Origin: Delphinapterus leucas
Taxonomy: Eukaryota > Chordata > Mammalia > Artiodactyla > Monodontidae
Length of the DNA stretch: 64,000 nt
NCBI RefSeq assembly: GCF_002288925.2
Contig: NW_022098090.1
Location: forward strand, 4,275,342 to 4,339,341
Direction of reading: 5' to 3'
In this document: piece after piece, positions 60,142 to 64,000 of the stretch
Layout: the number at the start of each line of letters is the position of its first letter
Position numbering within the stretch: position 1 is the stretch's first letter
The notes under the pieces: generated by a model
The model's database searches: none
What the model was told of the DNA's origin: nothing
The model's input: the letters and a program-made list of their open reading frames with translations, nothing else
Program-made: the position numbers and the translations under genes

Positions 60142-61332
60142 CAGCACCACTTATTGAAGAGGCTGTCTTTTATCCATTGTATATCTGTGCCTTCTTTATC
60201 AAAGACAAGGTGACCATATGTGTGTGGGTCTATCTCTGGGCTTTCTATCCAGTTCCATTGATGTATATTTCTGTTTTTGTGGCAGTACCATACTCTTTTC
60301 ATGACTGTAGCTTTGTAGTATAGTCTGAAGTCCAGAAGCCTGATTCATCTAGCTCTGTTTTACTTTCACAAGATTGCTTTGGTTATTCAGGGTCTTTTGT
60401 GTTTCCATACAAATTGTGAAATTTTTACTTCTACTTCTGTGAAAAATGCCATTGGTAGTTTAATAGGGATTACATTGAATCTGTAGATTGCTTTGGGTAG
60501 TAGAGTCATTTTCACAATGTTCATTCTTCCCATTCAAGAACATGGTATATTTCTCCATTTGTTTGTATCGTCTTTAATTTCTTTCATCAGTGTCTTATAG
60601 TTTTCTGCATACAGGTCTTCTGTCTCTTTAGGTAGTTTTACTCCTAGGTATCTTATTCATTTTTTTGCAGTGCTAAAAAGGGAGTGGTTCCTTAATTTCT
60701 CTTTCAGATTTTTCATCATTATTGTATAGGAATGCAAGAGATTTATGTGCATTAATTTTGTATCCTGCTACTTTACCAAATTAATTGATTAACACTAGTG
60801 GGTTTCTGGTAGAATCTTTAGGATTCTCTATGTATAGTACCATGTCAACTGCAAAGAGTGACAGCTTTACTTCTTCTCTCCCGATTTGGATTCCTTTTAT
60901 TTCTTTTTTGTCTCTGAATGCTGTAGCTAAAACTTCCAAAACTATGTTGAATAATAGCGGTGAGAGTGGGCCACCTTGTCTTATTCCTGAAATTAGTGGA
61001 AATTGTTTCAGTTTTTCACCATTGAGAATGACGTTGGCTGTGAGTTTGTCATATATGGCCTTTATTATGTTGAGATAAGTTCCCTCTATGCCTACTTTCT
61101 GGAGAGTTTCTATCATAAATCAGTCTTGAATTTTGTTGAAAGCTTTATATGAATCTAAGATTATCATTTATTTTTTATCCTCCAATTTTTTATATGGGGA
61201 ATCACTTTTATTGATTTGCGTATATTGAAGAATCCTTGCATTCCTTGTATAACCCCACTTGATCATGGTGTATGATCCTTTCAATGTGCTGTTGGATTCT
61301 GTTTGCTAGTATTTAGGTGAGGATATTTTCAT

Positions 61333-61592
61333 CTATGTTCATCAATGATATTGGCCTGTAGTTTTCTTTCTTTGTGACATCTTTTTCTTGTTTTGGTATC
61401 AGGGTGATGGCAGCCTCTTAGAATGAGTTTGGGAGTGTTCCTCCCTCTGCTATATCTTGGAAGAGTTTGAGAAGGATAGGTGTTAGCTCTTCTCTAAATA
61501 TTTGATAGAATTGCCTGTGAATTCATCCTGTCCCTGGCTTTTGTTTGTTGGAAGATTTTTAATCACAGTTTCAATTTCAGTGCTTGTGATTA
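61333..61592. repeat. Left copy of gap-flanking duplication
   Basis: Identical to 61693-61952 except for position 61336 (T against C) and the last base, 61592 (A against G). The offset is exactly 360 bp. The content is ordinary L1-D ORF2. Confidence 0.98.
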
Positions 61593-61692
61593 NNNNNNNN
61601 NNNNNNNNNNNNNNNNNNNNNNNNNNNNNNNNNNNNNNNNNNNNNNNNNNNNNNNNNNNNNNNNNNNNNNNNNNNNNNNNNNNNNNNNNNNN
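61593..61692. other. Assembly gap (100 N)
   Basis: Exactly 100 N, the usual placeholder for a gap of unknown size. Confidence 1.
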
Positions 61693-61952
61693 CTACGTTC
61701 ATCAATGATATTGGCCTGTAGTTTTCTTTCTTTGTGACATCTTTTTCTTGTTTTGGTATCAGGGTGATGGCAGCCTCTTAGAATGAGTTTGGGAGTGTTC
61801 CTCCCTCTGCTATATCTTGGAAGAGTTTGAGAAGGATAGGTGTTAGCTCTTCTCTAAATATTTGATAGAATTGCCTGTGAATTCATCCTGTCCCTGGCTT
61901 TTGTTTGTTGGAAGATTTTTAATCACAGTTTCAATTTCAGTGCTTGTGATTG
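61693..61952. repeat. Right copy of gap-flanking duplication
   Basis: Second copy of 61333-61592. Normal L1 ORF2 continues after it ('ggtctgttcatattatctat'), so one copy is surplus. Confidence 0.98.
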
Positions 61953-63344
61953 GTCTGTTCATATTATCTATTTCTTCCTGGTTCAGTCTCAGCAGGTTGT
62001 GCATTTCTAAGAATTTATCCATTTCTTCCAGGTTGTCCATTTTATGGGCATATAGTTGCTTGTAGTAATCTGTCATGATCCTTTGTATTTCTGCAGTGCC
62101 AGTTGTTACTTCTCCTTTTTCCTTTCTAATTCTATTGATTTGAGTCTTCTACCTTTTTTTCTTGATGAGTCTGACTTATCAGTTTTGTTTATCTTTTCAA
62201 AGAACCATCTTTTCATTTTATTGATCTTTGCTATTGTTTCCTTCATTCCTTTTTCATTTATTTCTGATCTGATCTTTATGATTTCTTTCCTTCAGCTAAC
62301 TTTGGGATTTTTTTGTTCTTCTTTCCCTAATTGCTTTAGGTGTAAGGTTAGGTTGTTGGTTGAGATGTTTCTTGTTTCTTGAGGTAGGATTGTATTGCTG
62401 TATACTTCCCTCTTAGAACGGCTTTGGCTGCATCCCAACGGTTTTGGATCATTGTGTTTTCTTTGTCATTTGTTTCTAGGCATTTTTTGATTTCCTCTTT
62501 GATTTCTTCAGTGAACTCTTGGTTATTATGCAGTATATTGTTTAACCTCCATATGTTTGTATTTTTTACATTTTTTTCCCTGTAATTGATATCTAGTATC
62601 ATAGCATTGTTGTTGGAAAAGATACCTGATACAATTTCAACTTGCTTAAATTAACCAAGGCTTGATTTGTTACCCAAGATACTATCTATCCTGGAGAATG
62701 TTCCATAAGCAGGTGAGAAGAAAGTGTATTCTGATGTTTTTGGATGCAAGGTCCTGTAAATATAAATTAAGCCCATCTTGTTTAATGTGTCATTTAAAGC
62801 TTTTGTTTTTTATTTACTTTTATTTTGGATGATCTGTCCTTTGCTGAAAGTGGGGTGTTTAAGTCCCCTACCCTGATCATGTTAATGTCAATTTCCCCTT
62901 TTATGGCTGTTAGCATTTGCCTTACATATTGAGGTCCTCCTATGTTGAGTGCATAAATATTTACAATTGTTATATTTTCTTGGATTGATCCCTTGATCAT
63001 TATGTAGTGTCCTTCTTTGTCTCTTGTAATAGTCTTTGTTTAAAAGTCTATTTTGTCTGATATGAGAATTGCTACTGCAGCTTTCTTTTGATTTCCATTT
63101 GCATGGAATATCTTTTTCCATCCCCTCACTTTCAGTCTCTATGTGTCCATAGGTCTGACGTGGGTCTCTTATAGACAGCATATATACAGGTCTTGTTTTT
63201 GTATCCACTCAGCCAGTCTATGTCTTTTTTTTGGAGTATTTATTTACATTTAAGGTAATTATTGATATGTAAGTTCCTACTTTCATTTTCTTAATTGTTT
63301 TGGGTTTGTTATTGTAGGTTTTTTCCTTTTCTTGTGTTTCCTGC

Positions 63345-64000
63345 CTAGAGTAATTCCTTTAGCATTTGTTGTAAAGCTGGTTTGGTGGTGCTGAATTCTC
63401 TTAGCTTTTGCTTGTCTGTAAAAGTTTTAAATTCTCTTTCGAATCTGAATGAGATCCTTGCTGGGTAGACTAATCTTGGTTGTAGGTTTTTCCCTTTCAT
63501 CCCTTTAAATATGCCCTGCCAGTTCCTTCTAGCTTGCAGAGTTTCTGCTGAAAGGTCAGCTGCTAACCTTATGGGGATTCTCTTGTATGTTATGTGTTGC
63601 TTTTCCCTTGCTGCTTTTAATATTCTTTGTTTGTATTTATTTTTTGATAGTTTGATTAATATGTGTCTTGGAGTGTTTCTCCTTGGATTTATCCTGTATG
63701 GGACTCTCTGTGCTTCCTGGACTTGAAATCATTTCCTTTCCCATTAGGGAAGTTTTCATCTATAATCTCTTCAAATATATTCTCAGTCCCTTTCCTTTTC
63801 TCTTCTTCTTCTGGGACCCCTATAAGTCGAATGTTGGTGCATTCAATGTTGTCCCAGAGGTCTCTGAGAGTGTCCTCAATTCTTTTTGTTCTTTTTTCTT
63901 TATTCTGCTCTGTGGTTCTTATTTCCAATATTTTATCTTCCAGGTCACTTATCTGTTCTTCTGCCTCCATTATTCTGCTAATGATTCCTTCTAGAGAATT
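63345..64000 (-). pseudogene. L1-D ORF1 remnant, cut by window edge
   Basis: Reverse strand. The TAG stop lies at 63347-63345. The minus frame at 63689-63970 (93 codons) holds EAEEQISDLEDKILEIRT and IRLIGVPEEEEKRKGTENIF, the end of the coiled coil and the start of the RNA-recognition domain of L1 ORF1p. The N-terminal part lies beyond 64000. Small lesions separate this piece from the C-terminal region. Confidence 0.82.

Larger units (their letters stand above)
58815..63286 (-). pseudogene. L1-D ORF2 remnant
   Basis: Reverse strand. Open pieces include RQMLTAIKGEIDINMIRVG (62794-63000), [14 protein letters not shown] (61843-62076), [19 protein letters not shown] (60781-61116) and the C-terminal [18 protein letters not shown] (58885-59475), which keeps the Cys/His pattern. 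The reverse-transcriptase box is FAVD (60844-60855), so a catalytic Asp is lost. The raw span is 4.46 kb. Removing the 305-bp SINE plus duplication and the 360-bp gap artefact gives about 3.79 kb, the length of the other ORF2 copies. Confidence 0.87.
58459..64000 (-). mobile_element. L1-D: long LINE-1, minus strand, runs off the window
   Basis: The 3' end is at 58459 (T-run), followed by the 3'UTR, ORF2 (63286 to about 58815) and ORF1 (63347 onward). The window ends in mid-ORF1, at the point equivalent to 6345 of L1-A, so about 2.3 kb of 5' sequence lies outside if the copy is full-length. The polyadenylation signal is mutated to ACTAAA (58474-58479 on the reverse strand). A CHR SINE and an assembly gap lie inside ORF2. 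Confidence 0.9.

Noticed and set aside
61502..61708. Frame running through the N gap
   Set aside because: An artefact of the gap and of the duplicated flank.

Overview
This is non-coding nuclear DNA from a mammal, almost certainly a cetacean. The call rests on at least eight copies of the tRNA-derived SINE that starts 'gcttccctggtgg(c/t)(g/a)cagtgg' and ends in an A-tail (the CHR-type SINE of whales and hippos). It is supported by several L1 elements of a cetartiodactyl type and by the absence of any BovB or ruminant Bov-tA pattern I could see. I found no host gene exon, tRNA, rRNA or CRISPR. Nearly every long open frame is a piece of decayed LINE-1 (L1) ORF1 or ORF2, or an antisense frame through L1.

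Layout. 1-4070: fragments of very old L1/HAL1 and a near-perfect 85-bp palindrome (2791-2875). 4071-11455: full-length but dead L1 (L1-A). 11456-13195: unassigned sequence, an (AT)n tract and an L2 scrap. 13196-17582: old L1/HAL1 pieces, split by a solo LTR (16789-17388, 4-bp target duplication CCAG). 17583-27195: one old L1 ORF2/3'UTR that took at least four later insertions: an LTR-like piece (17785-18179), a minus-strand endogenous-retrovirus (ERV) block (18188-24710, flanked by GGCA), a solo LTR (25220-25695) and a small antisense L1 (26177-26502). 27215-39170: an old L1 that received a 10.25-kb composite L1 insertion (28228-38477) with a perfect 13-bp target-site duplication. 39171-45646: lower repeat density, with MIR, CHR SINEs, an LTR and a purine microsatellite. 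45662-53933: a third full-length, older L1 (L1-C) with a 15-bp target duplication. 53949-58458: small old L1 and DNA-transposon fossils. 58459-64000: a minus-strand L1 (L1-D) that runs off the right edge.

Of the four long L1s only L1-B (28228-35515) keeps the FADD reverse-transcriptase box, and it is still broken by stops and frameshifts. None looks mobile. The L1s nevertheless record events well: two carry candidate 3' transductions, two share open antisense frames in the 5'UTR, and their 5' ends differ at the YY1-like site.

The 100-N gap at 61593-61692 is flanked by 260 bp repeated at an offset of exactly 360 bp. I read this as a false duplication from assembly and not as biology. I did not find a new gene system. 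The most interesting items are the composite L1 insertion, the rearranged ERV, the palindrome and the antisense L1 frames. All family assignments are from memory of consensus sequences and were not run against a repeat library.
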